Assembly (NCBI RefSeq): GCF_020184175.1
Contig: NC_065531.1
Span: 82,492,604-82,556,603, forward strand
DNA: 64,000 nt
Source of the DNA: Aphis gossypii
Lineage: Eukaryota > Arthropoda > Insecta > Hemiptera > Aphididae
Direction: 5' to 3'
The notes below the pieces were generated by a model that saw nothing but the letters and a program-made list of their open reading frames with translations, had not been told where the DNA came from and searched no databases. Positions 41,956 to 54,419 of this stretch are shown piece by piece (the first letter of the stretch is position 1; each line of letters starts with the position of its first letter). The position numbers and the translations under genes are program-made.

Positions 41956-43520
41956 TATATTACTATACTAAAATCTAAAATGATTTTAACTTTATATTAG
42001 TTAAATAATAATTAAATTTACCGTTCGTGGTTATTGAATAAAGCTATTACAAGAGTCAAGAGATTTATTATTGCAAGGCCTATAGGTAGGTAATCTAAAA
42101 TATATTATTAGATGATAAGATTAAGTTAAATAATAATTTATCAGTTTTATTAGTAATAAAATATTATCTTTACTGAATACCTTAAAAATAGGTCCTCTAG
42201 TTATGTTCAAAAATCAAAATGGATCATAATCAAATTTTATTTTCTAAAGTTTATATAAATAGAAAATAATATTTTTCTGTCATTTATTATCATTATATTA
42301 ATATATTATATTAGTTAATAATATGTTTATATAATTAATATAATAATAATAATATAATATAGGTAAATATAATATATATAATATAATAGTATTCACTTAC
42401 TTAATCTTATCTACTAACTAGTCTACTACCTATCATTAATTTGGTCGTTAGCATAGTTGTAAATATTATCTTCAGTCACAGTCGTTGGTTTGATTGATAT
42501 TCACATAAAAGAATTTTGTTATCAACTTACTATTCCAAGAAATAATTTTAAAAACAATTTTATAGAATTTGCAATTAAAGAAAAATATATCTTTTTAATA
42601 TTATATTATATGTTATAAGGAATGTATAGGTTAATCCGATTTAAATACATTAATGTAAACTAATTCTAGTTGTTGCTCAAAAATAAAATATCTAAAAGAA
42701 TAACATTATTATGTCAACAAATGTATACTCTTTTACTCGAGTTTTATAAAAATAAATAAATTATGAAACTTCTAAATTATTAATTATTAACATTTATTTA
42801 TTTTAATTACATAGTAATTATTAATTTTATTACAAGTTGAATATTTCGAATTGATTTCGGACAGCAATAAAAAATAATGAGTAAATATTAAACAATATAT
42901 TTTAAGTATTTTAAGTATAATAACTAGAAAATATAAATTATTATATATAATTATATACATTATAAAATTATATTATTCAAATGATAAATATATATGATGA
43001 AGTTATGAAAAATGTAAGCAACTTGGTAGTTATTATTGTATTATTTACAATGTACATTGAACATTATCGTCGCTCCGTTGTATTCTTTACCTATTATTAT
43101 AATTATTATTCGTATACCTTTAGTCCTTTACCATGCGTATCTTATATTGATTTGGTATTATATCGTTGCTGATAATGACATCATTATTACGGTATAATTA
43201 TAATCAATAATTGGATAAAATTTCAATTCGGTATCTCCGCGTTAGGTTACCTAATCGTTGTGAAAAACATGTTTCCCGCCAAGACGTCATCTTGATAACT
43301 AATAAATTTAAATAAGTATTGGAATAACCAAATTATCATTATTTAATAAAACGAGAAGGCTCAAATTTACAAAACTGAATTTATAGCCAAAATATTATTA
43401 TTCGAAATGCCTCATTTTATTTACCTACCTAGGTATTTTCTTATAAACATATAAAATACAAATTTTGATAATACTTCAATGTTTTATTTAATTAATTTAT
43501 TTTTATTTTTAAAACTATAT
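41956..43520. other. AT-rich spacer between the two dispersed repeat copies
   Basis: Low-complexity TA/TAA-rich sequence (for example 42,290-42,390). No gene was seen; the 63-codon frame at 42981 has no features. Confidence 0.5.
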
Positions 43521-44300
43521 ATTAGATTTTGAACAAAGTAATAAATTTATTGATTTCTACAATAATATTATGCGATTTTTTTTTTTGTGCTGTGTACACG
43601 ATAAGTAGACAATATAATAATTTTTTACTTTTGGGGGTGGTTTTGGATAGCAAATTTGTACTTTAGATAGGTTAAAATTAAAAATTACAAGTATTTTTTT
43701 TTATAATCCGGGGAAAAAATACAAAAAATTAAGGAAAACGGGAATATTCACGTATATCCAATTTATTAATAAAATAATTATATTATATGTATTGTATTGT
43801 TACCATCACGGTTAGATTAAGTGTAGGTAACCGTGGTAACCATAGACCATGATGGTTGCCAAAATGTAGATAGTATCTGCTCAGAATCGTTTTACATCGT
43901 ATACAATGGGTTATCATTGAATTTAAATTTAACAAAATTCTTATTTATAGTGATTTATTCAATACTCGACGCCCAATGTACAGCAGAGCAGTAATCACTT
44001 TTCTACACCTTTTAGATTCTGAACGGAGTGATGAATGTATTGATGATTTTACAATTAAATACGGAAATTTATAAAACTTAAAAATATAATACAAGGTTTC
44101 TTATAAGCTGTTCTTATAATTAGAGCTAAAAAAGAAATCGAAAAACCGTTTGACACAAATTTTTTTATAAGCATTTAAAGTTCAAATTTTTACGATATCT
44201 GTCAAAATCGCGAAAATGTACAGTCTTTACTTTTTATATTAAAGGTTAAAAAATTCAACACAAAGTTTTCCTTCAAAGAACTATAAACAAAACTCAAGCT
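43521..44300. mobile_element. Degraded dispersed repeat, copy 2, with internal direct and inverted ends
   Basis: The same end motif occurs three times. TTAGATTTTGAACAAAGTAA (43522-43541) and TTAGATTCTGAACGGAGTGA (44012-44031) are direct copies, and TCTGCTCAGAATCGTTTT (43877-43894) is inverted. Between them lies a perfect 8-bp inverted repeat, CACGGTTA (43808-43815) and TAACCGTG (43829-43836). This looks like two or more nested or tandem copies of one short inverted-repeat element, heavily mutated. The right edge is approximate and nothing is coding. Confidence 0.5.
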
Positions 44301-45085
44301 TCATTATAGGAAAAATGTTGTGAGTATCTAAATTTGTTATTACTGCATAAATCTTGTATAAAACTAAATTATAAATAGATACAAAACGAATTCGATAAAA
44401 AAAAAATATATTATAAAAAAGAAATCTATTGCCAATGGAGGTAAAAATGTCATATACATGCATCATGCATGTGTGTACCTAATTTATAAAATATAAATGT
44501 AAATATATAGTTTTTTAACTATTTACTATAGTTTATCAAAATAGTATTAGAGACTATTTTAGAGATCCTCCTTATTTTACATATTTTCTCTATTCGTATG
44601 ACTTTAACCATCCTCTTTACCACATGTTCAAACCCTATACCCTAAATATGCCCCCCTACAACGAAAACCCCGTACCTTTTTATTTTCAAATTATGTATTC
44701 TTCTACAACTGTTTATCTTAAATTCTTAACTCTATTATATTTCTTTACTACATTGTTAACTGCATTTTGGGGTATATATTCCTATAAATATTCTACCTAC
44801 TTAAATTTCTAAAAAATAATGGGTTACAACTTACAATCAAAAATTGTCGAATAATTCATGAATCACGAAGTCTAATTTACATAAATGATGACCACGTAAA
44901 TAAAGTAAAAAAGGCTAGAAAATATGTAATATTTCAATATTAGGCACCTACTCTAACTTGTAATAATAGTGTCTGATAATAATATATATAAGTGTGTCCG
45001 CGTACAGCGTAAAATTATACGATTTTTCGTGCACACATTATGTTATGATGATGGTTTGATTATCCAGCAGTCATAGTCCAGCGAC

Positions 45086-45308
45086 TATAAAAGTAGCTCC
45101 CCAGGTGTAAGTAAGCGGGAAAGGAAACAACGTGTGTATATTATACTAAATTTGTTTTTGTGTGTGTGCGTTATAGCCTTATAGGTGTACAAACAGCCGG
45201 CGGGCCCCATCTAAAATGCGGAGTATTATAGTAGACACTGGACGACAGCTCTTTGTCAAAACGGTCGTAATTATCGGTAGTTTGAATGTTCTTATTTTTC
45301 ACGTTTAG
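45086..45308 (+). other. TATA box followed by a 30-codon ORF
   Basis: A canonical TATAAAAG lies at 45086-45093 in a locally GC-richer block. The first ATG downstream on the same strand is at 45216, with A at -3. It opens a 30-codon frame that starts MRSIIVDTGRQLF, has a hydrophobic second half (VVIIGSLNVLIF) and stops at 45308. This could be a short transcription unit or a first exon. TATA-like strings are common in AT-rich DNA and I found no clear initiator, so support is weak. Confidence 0.2.
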
Positions 45309-48255
45309 ATTTAATGTGTGTGTGTGGGGTCACCCTGTAATTTTCACCTGAACAAGCAATGTACGGGTGTAAACGAGAAAAAAAACGTATCGTTGTCGCC
45401 GAAGGATTTTTCTCGTTGAAAAGAAGAAAAAAATGAAACGTGTACACACCCGTTTCTTGCGTGGGACGATTTACAAGAATTACGACTTACCGAGCTGTTT
45501 TTGTTTCAATAATATTATAATCGACGGCGATCTGGATGTGACCCATGTCCCAAGGACAAAATATATGTAATTTTATCGGAATTCCACTTTTAAGAATAAA
45601 ATATTTGCTCGTTTATTTCAAATACGACTCGTTTCGATTGCCAGGGGCAGTCAAAGAAAGCATATAGTAGTGGTTGCATTTATTATGCATTTATTTATAT
45701 TAGCGTCTATTCAGATTATACTTATTTATAAACATCGTATGGGTTACCATATGGTGAATAAACAAATTTAACTGCTTATTATACGAATTACGCATATTCT
45801 TGTATGTCATATTGTAATAGAGTAATTTTTTATTTTAAAAAATGTCAACAGTGTTAACATTAATTATTTGTAAATATTTATAATTTATTATTTCGAAATG
45901 TAATAAGCTTAACTTACTGGAGAAAATAGTTGAAGATTAAATGAAATGACCTCTGTTCCTAATTTTCAAACAAAGTAAAAACCTTAAAGAGTACCACTTA
46001 TAATTTAATTAATCACAATATGAATTATTTTATTTATATTAGTAGTAGTACAATTAAATAATTACTTATGTTACCTATTTTATTTATTTTACTTTTATAT
46101 ATTAGAAATATTCTGTTGCATAATTTATTTTTAGTTATTGCAATATGTAATTAGTACTTTAACTAGTAATAGGTAGTTAAGTACCTATGTAATATAGTAT
46201 ATTATATTAATTTGATAACTTATTAAATTAACTATGCAAAAGAATAAATTAATCTCAACGTTTTATTTTTAGTTTAGTAGGTATTAAATTAAACCATTTA
46301 AAAATGTATTTAATTAACATCATAGGTATACCTATATCACAGTATTAGTATGTTCCTCTTTATTTTATTTTTGTAATTGATTTTTACATAAATTATGAAT
46401 ATTTAAATTTATCCATGTATATGTGTGTGAGTCCAACGGGATTAAGACAACACTGAACAAAATTGTATTTTTATCATTCAGTAGGTTAGTAGGTTAAAAT
46501 AAGTTTTTATTTCATAACAAAAACAGAACATGTCTCGCAAAAGCGTTTACAGTATATAGATGTATCCGTTGTAAACAAAAATTTAAAATACAAAATATAA
46601 TTAATATGTATTTACACAAGTTTTAGATTTTAATAATTTGTAATGTAGAAGTTATAGTACGCATAATATTCCTTTTTATCACACTTATTATGTACCAACA
46701 TATTTATATTCATTAATAAAATCTGATGAGATTCTGAGATTCTTTTAAGCAAATCCCAAAACATAATTGTATTATATTTTTTATAAAAATATTTTATTAA
46801 TTGCCATTTTTAGTGTGCACGAATAAAAATATTATGATATAATCAATGTATAACAGTAATGTATTAATAGCAGGTGACTAAACATTTATTTTGAATATCT
46901 ACATTGTATAAGATCGACAAAGTACTAAAATATAAAACTGATATTGTTCAAATTTGTTATGTCTTTTTAGCAAAAAATGAATACTAAAGAAAAAATAATA
47001 TTTTATTATAAATAAGTTATACTCGTAGTAGTTTGGAGATCAGAAAAGAGTGTGGATGAACGATTTTTCGCGAATAGTCATTTCAAACGTACCTACCTAC
47101 ATAAAATGGGGGATAAAGAAAATAAGTGTAATATTTAATATGAAATCTATATTTATGGGATCAGTGATTGTGTTTAGCGGGTATATACTCAATTTATCTG
47201 CTATACGTGATGCGTATAAAGTATAGTCTTTCGCGTCGAAATAAATTAAGATTAAAAAGTATTTTTTTTATAAGTAAAATAAGTTTAATACTATGAATAC
47301 CATATAATAAAAGTAGTTTAAAAGTACCAAATTAACTTATCTCAAAATTGTTGCCGAGAAAAATCGTCCATATTATAGCTTTAAAATAAAGAATACAATG
47401 AAAAAAAAATATGAAGTACTATTTACAATTTATACTCCCAACTGCACGGTAACTTATATATACTATAATTATTTAAAACATTTTAATATTATGCATATCG
47501 TATAAAAGAAATAAGTTAAAAAATTAACGGAAATCTCAAGTCGCTAAAAATACGAGTAATATGTAAGCTAACTTGTTAAGAAATTTCGACTTTAAGTTTT
47601 TGTTATTAACTGAAAATTACCATATTGTTATAATTTAAATTTTAAACATTTCAGTATCTAACAATACTCATAGATATTTTATTTATTTTACTTTTATTTA
47701 ATCTTCAAAAAGATAATGATCTCCACTGTCCACTGAATATGAGCTCATATTTTAAAATACAAGTTCAATAGATAAATAAAACAATTATTAACAATTAGGT
47801 TACATTTTTCTTATACATAAAACTAAATAAACATTAATGTTATTAAATATATTTATAAAATATATATTGTATGTGAGTCACTGTGGTTAATTTCCAATAT
47901 AGTAGTTTGTAGTTAATTGTTGGACCCCTATTATATAAGTATAATTGTAAGTAATATTGTGTTAAATTTTTGTGTATGGTTAATGGTTATACTACCCATG
48001 CACATCAAGTACCTTTGATATTAAATATTTGTCTAATAATATATCTATACTTAATTAGGTAATGAAACACATTAAATATTAATTTAACATATTATATATT
48101 TTGTATTAATATTTTTTATTGCCATATCTATTTATGAACACTAGTTATATTTATAAATAAATGTTTTGTGTACTACTTTAATCCTTTTATATATTTAGAG
48201 TGATTTTTAAACGATAAATGGCTGGTCAGTGTGCGCTTGCAATATTTATAATTTG

Positions 48256-48282
48256 TAATTAGTAATTTCTAATTACTAATTA
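48256..48282. repeat. Perfect 12-bp inverted repeat with 3-nt loop
   Basis: TAATTAGTAATT and AATTACTAATTA pair perfectly around TCT. Each arm carries a TAATTA core, the motif recognised by many homeodomain proteins. Confidence 0.8.
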
Positions 48283-49283
48283 ATTTATTATATTCTTATG
48301 TCTCTTATGATGTATTATATTTTCATACCTGAACAACAATACTGGTTAACTCCTTCACACACGACTACTGTCTTAGTAATATTATACAATATACATATAA
48401 TAAATGCATTTTTTCATATTCTTTTTATATAAATATACATAATATATATATTAAATAGCTTCACTATCACTTATACTAGTTATACTTATTGTAAAAGAAA
48501 ATATTTAAAGATTGTAGGTATAACTCAAAATAAAAACAAAAAAAAAACTTATCTTAACTTATAAAATGTGATAACAGAGCAATTTATAAAAAAAATTGAT
48601 CTGAAAAAAAATTTCCAGCTAAGATCCATTTATTAACTAAGCTTGTGAACATAGATACATGGATAATACATAATATTATAATATTCATACATATTTGTTC
48701 ATAGTAATTTAATAATACCTATACAAATACAATAGTATGTCAACTATTAACAACTTGAAACCCTGATATCTCGAGAAAAAAATTATCATTCTGATGCCTA
48801 GCCCATAATACTTAATTGTTTTTTGAATATTCTAAAATTTTTAATAGTTTGAATTTTTTTCTTCTTTAAATTTCGAGTTACCAGAATTTGCAGGATTAAC
48901 ATTAAAATATTCGCAACCTGAGCAAAACCATGTATTTACGCACTTTCTCTCCCTTTTATACCAATAATCAATTTCGTATTTATTTTAGATACAAAATTTT
49001 AAATTATTGTAAAGTAGGTAGAGTAAAAATTATAAAGACACGTATTATAGGCAATCAATATTCATCTATAACCATAGAGGTAATAAATTATTAGTGATTA
49101 ATGACTAAAAATTATGTATTTTATAAATAGGTACATAATAATTAAGTAGGTAGACTTAAAAAAGAAATTATAATTATAAACGTTAAATTTTTTCTATTTT
49201 TATACCACACATCATTATGATTCCGAGTTGAGAAGAGTTATATATTTTAAATTTGCTAACAATTGGTGGTTTTTGTTTTTTCT

Positions 49284-49451
49284 TCATATACCAGCGTTTA
49301 GTTCGCTTATCGTAACGTAGCGGTGGCGTCGACGGATCGATACTCGCCGCCAACGAGGGAACCCTTTTTCGGCGGGACGATCATCCAGAGGGTCGACAAT
49401 TTGCACGCTCAAATGGACACTGGAAGCGGCATCGACGGCGGGGGACGACAT
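49284..49451 (-). CDS. Small ORF in CpG-rich block (55 codons, unrecognised)
   Basis: An ATG at 49451 opens a 55-codon frame beginning MSSPAVDAASSVHLSVQI, with an Arg-rich middle (RWRRVSIRRRHR) and ending ELNAGI before TGA. It is confined to a 150-bp GC-rich block in AT-rich DNA. A TCAGTC initiator-like motif lies just upstream of the ATG. The ATG context is poor (T at -3). A donor-like GTATAT overlaps the end, so it could also be a first exon leaving in phase 1. The opposite strand is also open here, from the acceptor-like site TTTAG at about 49300 to 49490. I do not recognise the product. Chance is a real possibility, because stop codons are rarer in GC-rich DNA. Confidence 0.25.
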   Translation of the reverse strand: MSSPAVDAASSVHLSVQIVDPLDDRPAEKGFPRWRRVSIRRRHRYVTISELNAGI

Positions 49452-52400
49452 ATACACAACACAATAATGACTGAGGCTATGACGTTATAATAGAATACGC
49501 GACGCGTTATAAAAAAATCTTACCCTCAATGGAAAAAACCACACATTATATTATATTATAAGGGAGCCGAGGCCGAAGATTGAATATAAGCCGTACAAGT
49601 ATGAAGGGATGAAGTGTGGTGTGGTGACCTCCGATTATTTCCTCAAACGATATATGTATTATACACGTTCATAATACTATAAAGTAAAACGCCATTAACC
49701 AATGGCGTTTATACAACTAATATACCAATAAATAATAATAATATCATTGCAATGCATACAATATTATTATGTACACAACTGTAACCTGCAACAGGTATAT
49801 GTCAATATGGAAAGTAGCAGAATATTATAATTTAAAACGATAACAATGTATTGTAATATCTATGGAATCACTTATAATTGAATACTATGTGCAAGTTATA
49901 GCAAAGCTCTGCAAACAAAATACCATCTTCCTTATAATGAGTCTTCAACTCACAATCAATGTAGCTTCCAAATTTATGTCCAAAATTACTATCATCAGCT
50001 TTCGTATTGAGCGTTCAATATATGCAATTACCGATAAAATAAGAGGATTTTCATTCAAAACATCGCACATCATAACCATATTCCGCCAATTATAAAGGAT
50101 AATATTTAAAAAAATATATTATACGTACAACTGGTTGTAATGGTTGTATTGTTAAAACCAGTGCCTATATAATACAATAATTAAAAACATCGATTACTGC
50201 TCCAGCATACACTAAGTCATCTTCACTATAGATACAGCCCACAGTTATTTACAAATAATCGGTTATCCTAGATAACCCTATAATCATAACATACATAGAT
50301 ATCCTAAAAGCAACGCTAAATCTATATAATCCGCCACATCTTAGCTGCTCTCACTCCAAATCACAAACTACTCTTCGAAGACGCGTATACTTCCGTTCCT
50401 TATCCATCAATCTTACTTCATGAAGTTTAACACCTCTATAGGTATTATTGAACGAGCAAATCAATATCAATGTTGATTTATACAATTCCATTTGAGTTAT
50501 TATTATTTATTTTTCATTTGTTATAGGTACATTCATACTTGAGCATTAACGAATCACTCTTCATAATTCCATATATTATTATCTACAACCTGCTCAAGTA
50601 TATTAAACTGTTGACCGAATTCCTGTAACAATACTTTCTTTAATTCATAAACTATATTCTTCTATAATGTTCTGCAGTTAATATTCTCTATGCTCTAGGT
50701 ACCAGTTTTCATCTTATTATTCGGAATTATTTTTGAAATTATTAGGTAAATAAAATTAATAAGTGACTTTCATAACTAAGCTGGACTCAGAAGCTTTCCT
50801 CAAATTCATCATAATTATCGTACGAATTGTACCAACCCTCTCGTAATCGTTTTTGGCGTGTATAGCGCACGTGCACACGCGCACGACTATTTGGAGAATG
50901 AGCGTACGCCGTCAATTGATTACGACGTTGTGTTACGCGTCGTCGGGATCAACACGCGACCGTTGTTGAGATTTATGCACGTCTCCGATGACTTAGGGTC
51001 ATATAAAATAAACTTGTAACACTGTTCCTCGATAGCAAAAAATAATTTTATTTAAAAATCGACCATACGCACAATTATTATGTGTTAGTAGCTAGGAATA
51101 AAATATAAACAAACATTTTTGTTATGTTTACCGTACAGGTGTACCTACAATGTATACATAGTAAATATCTTGTATAGTATACACGTAATACTATTCGTAT
51201 TTCAAGCTATTATAATGATATTATTACTTCATTTAACTGAAATTAATATTTAAAAACTTTAACGAGTAAAAAATGCTCTTGTGAAGTTTAACATGTTCAT
51301 CCTTAAAATATGATTAAAATTTAAGTGTTAAGCTATTAACTTAATGTATAGGTTATATGCATAATTTTTTATCTAATATTTTATAGTGTTATTCAATAAT
51401 AATAAAACTATATGTACATTGTACTTATATCAAGTATCAACAAGTAAACCATATTTTTATTATTTGTATAGTTATAATTATTATTTATAAATTTATTATA
51501 TATTTGTTTTAAACAAGGATATTTATCTACCAATATGATTGTTTTAATATTTAACGGACTTAAATTAAATTCTATATTTTAAAATAAAAACTCTTGATTT
51601 ATTTCATACTCGCGCTTAAACAAAAAGACAATTTTTACGTTTTTTTATTTTATATCAACAATTTCAACAATTCCTTTGATTATGTATACCTACATTAATA
51701 CAAAAGTAAATTTTTTATTTTTAGACGCATACATTATTTGATACAAAAATAGTTTGAATTATTATATAAATTGAAAGAAATATATTTCGTTAGAATGATA
51801 TTATTAAATCTTGCAAAATCATTAAAAAAAAATCTCTCATTGGAAATCATTCAATCACATTTTTTTCTATTATCATGTTCCTTTGTAAATTCCTTTCTTT
51901 GAGTACTCGTTGGAATATCTGAAAATACTTCATCCATATTTTTATTTATGGATGAACTCCTGCTGTGTAATAAAAATAATAATTTCAAGCTAATGGCATA
52001 ATGTACTAGCTAGGGAGTTCGTTTTATCAATAAATCAAATTTTTATATAGGTATGTACCTAATATGTATTGTATATTTCAATTATGTTTATTTGATACAT
52101 TTTAATCAATTTAAGTCTGATATTAATAATAATCAAATTTATCAAATTCATCTACAGTTAACAGAATAGATTATAAATAAAATATTACCAAAAAAATTTT
52201 ACTCGTTTAAATTTACGTAAGTAGGTATGCATATTTAGTATATATTATAATATTATGATATTCATTTAAGCGAAAAAAATGAAATACTTAAGGAATTAAT
52301 TATACTATAATATGTTAGTAATTATTATATGCCATAATATAGTATATATTATTATATAGAATATTCTATTTTTAATTTTTCTTTAATAAAAAAAAAAAAT

Positions 52401-53822
52401 ACATTATTAGGTATTTTAATGTAATAAATCATTTATTACTTACATTTATGATGAATGTAAGTAAGTACCTATAATTGGCTATTTATAAAGCTTTGAAATT
52501 AATATTCTTTGTCAGATTAGTTGAAAGTATCATAGATAGTTGAGAAAGAAAGAAGGCGGAAAAGTCATGATAATACCTATTTAGCTTCATTAAAAATGAA
52601 TATGTAGCTAAAGTATAAATAAATGAGTTTTATTTCGGATTCCGTTTACATTTACTAAAGGTTATACTTATACCTACACGAAATGAAGGAACAATAAAAC
52701 AGGTCTATTTCATACAAATGGGTTAGGAGTGAAATAAATAAAGAATAATTACTGGGGATGGTAACAACATTAATTTAAATTACAAAACCCCGAGTATTGT
52801 ATATCATGCCATGATGGGAATTGCAATGTTAAAGTATTTAATCACAAAAATAATAATAATAATTTTGACTTATTGCTACAAAAACCACGTCGTGTCATGC
52901 ATCCCTTACAATATATTATAATATGCTGATGATATGTGTCGAATACAATCAAATTGCAAAACTACTTGTGAACAATGTGAACAGATATTATAAATTATAT
53001 ATAGTTTATAATTTATATGCATGTGGCATGTAGTGATATTTGTCATCAATTAATTACGTATATAAAAAGATATTTTTTAAACAGCCCATAGGTACCTATT
53101 CATATTTTATATGCTATATTATATCTTCAAAACTAAAAAATAACTAATCGGTGTTAATAATATTTGTACTTCGCAGATATCTATACTTATATTATATTCG
53201 TATAATAATAATCTCAACTAAACAATACTGAAATAGCTGACATCTGTAATAATAACATTGTATAATAAAATGAATTAAAACCGCCTCACAAAGATTGAAA
53301 ATCGATTTAAATGATGGAATAATATTTACGAACATGAATATTTAATAATATTAATTATAATTCTTTGCCGGTACTGACATGCCGTACTGGTATATTGTAC
53401 AGTTAAACATTTTAATCCAAGCAAATGTACGCAAATAAAAGTTTACTTGAAACTACGATATTATTAATATGCATGATGTAACGATTCAACATGATTGTAT
53501 AAAATTAATTATATTATGCAGTGCATCATCAACAATTCAAAGACCTCATTTTCAAAGTTTCTGAGTATATAATATAATATAGTTTTCCCGGTCGTTATAG
53601 TGGAGTAAATTTTTGATAATAAATATGTATTCTCCGACAGTCCTAATTTGTATGCAATGTAAAAGATCTCTTACTAATTAGGTCCAAAATATCTTTGTTA
53701 ACAACTTGTTTTATGTGTAATTAGATGTAAATATGAAAAATCTTAAATTTATTTGTTTCCTGCTAAAATAAAATATGATTTATTATTATTATTTTGTTTT
53801 TAGAATAGATATTTAATACATC
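49452..53822. other. AT-rich DNA with mixed-composition segment 49.7-51.0 kb
   Basis: The segment at 49.7-50.8 kb is less AT-rich. It carries a 77-codon plus-strand ATG frame (49862-50095) and, antisense to it, a 48-codon minus frame with more protein-like residue use (49868-50014). Both are unproven. From 51.0 to 53.8 kb nothing was recognised. Confidence 0.4.
50780..51019 (+). other. CpG-rich block with an open frame of about 79 codons and no ATG start
   Basis: From 50,830 to 51,000 the sequence is CpG-rich and includes the palindrome GCACGTGC with other ACGTG cores, the kind of site bound by bHLH-PAS factors. A plus-strand frame is open across 50780-51016; its only Met is near the end (RFMHVSDDLGSYKINL). 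It would need an upstream exon; CATAACTAAG and GGACTCAG are weak acceptors. The minus strand is also open for about 53 codons. I treat it as a regulatory island or unproven exon. Confidence 0.2.
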
Positions 53823-54419
53823 CAGTGGCATGCCCAGAGGGGAGGTTAGGGGTTGTATCTCCTCCCATTGACTTTTTTGCTGACTTTCAAAAAACAACTT
53901 GTTAGATATTAGAGCTGTTATTATTACATGTTTTATTATTTAAGCATTTTTAACAGTTACAAATATTATATTATAATTTTTTCTTTAAAGCATAATATTT
54001 TCATACTCATATCTCTCCATTTTCCTTCATCTTTGTTCTATAATTTTAGCTGAAAATTTTAAAACTTTTTTGGTAATTTGTTTTGTGTATATTCGTATGC
54101 ATATTACGAATATTTTTTCAAGTGTACCAATTTAAAATTCTAGTAATAATGTATACACTATTTTAAATTCAGATCAGTGATACATTTTTTTTACTAAAAA
54201 AATAATAATATACCTATTACTGTGGGTTATTAATTCATATTGTATTATTTCTGAACAGTAGTAATCCCAGAATTTTTCTCATAGGTTAGACCTAACCCTG
54301 ATGCGCAATAGCAGAATTAATATTTTTTTATAATCTTGAAATTTCCAAGAGGGTGGAGGCGGAATAATGTGGTTGAAACATTTTGGGGTGGTCTTGACTC
54401 ACCCTCGGTGCTGCCACTA
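53823..54419. mobile_element. Short terminal-inverted-repeat element, hAT-like and non-autonomous
   Basis: The left end CAGTGGCATGCCCAGAGG pairs with the reverse complement of the right end, TAGTGGCAGCACCGAGGG. The left end also carries a subterminal hairpin (GGGGAGG ... CCTCCC), and the right end has a GC-rich run (GGGTGGAGGCGG) in the same style. CAGTG-type ends occur in hAT and related DNA transposons. No 8-bp target-site duplication is intact and no transposase frame exists, so it would be an old MITE-type copy about 600 bp long. Confidence 0.45.

Larger units (their letters stand above)
44301..49283. other. AT-rich DNA with a GC-richer block at about 45.0-45.65 kb
   Basis: Besides the TATA/short-ORF unit and the 48.26-kb inverted repeat, only AT-rich DNA and short GT runs were seen. 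The frames at 44281 and 44624 are composition artefacts. Confidence 0.5.
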
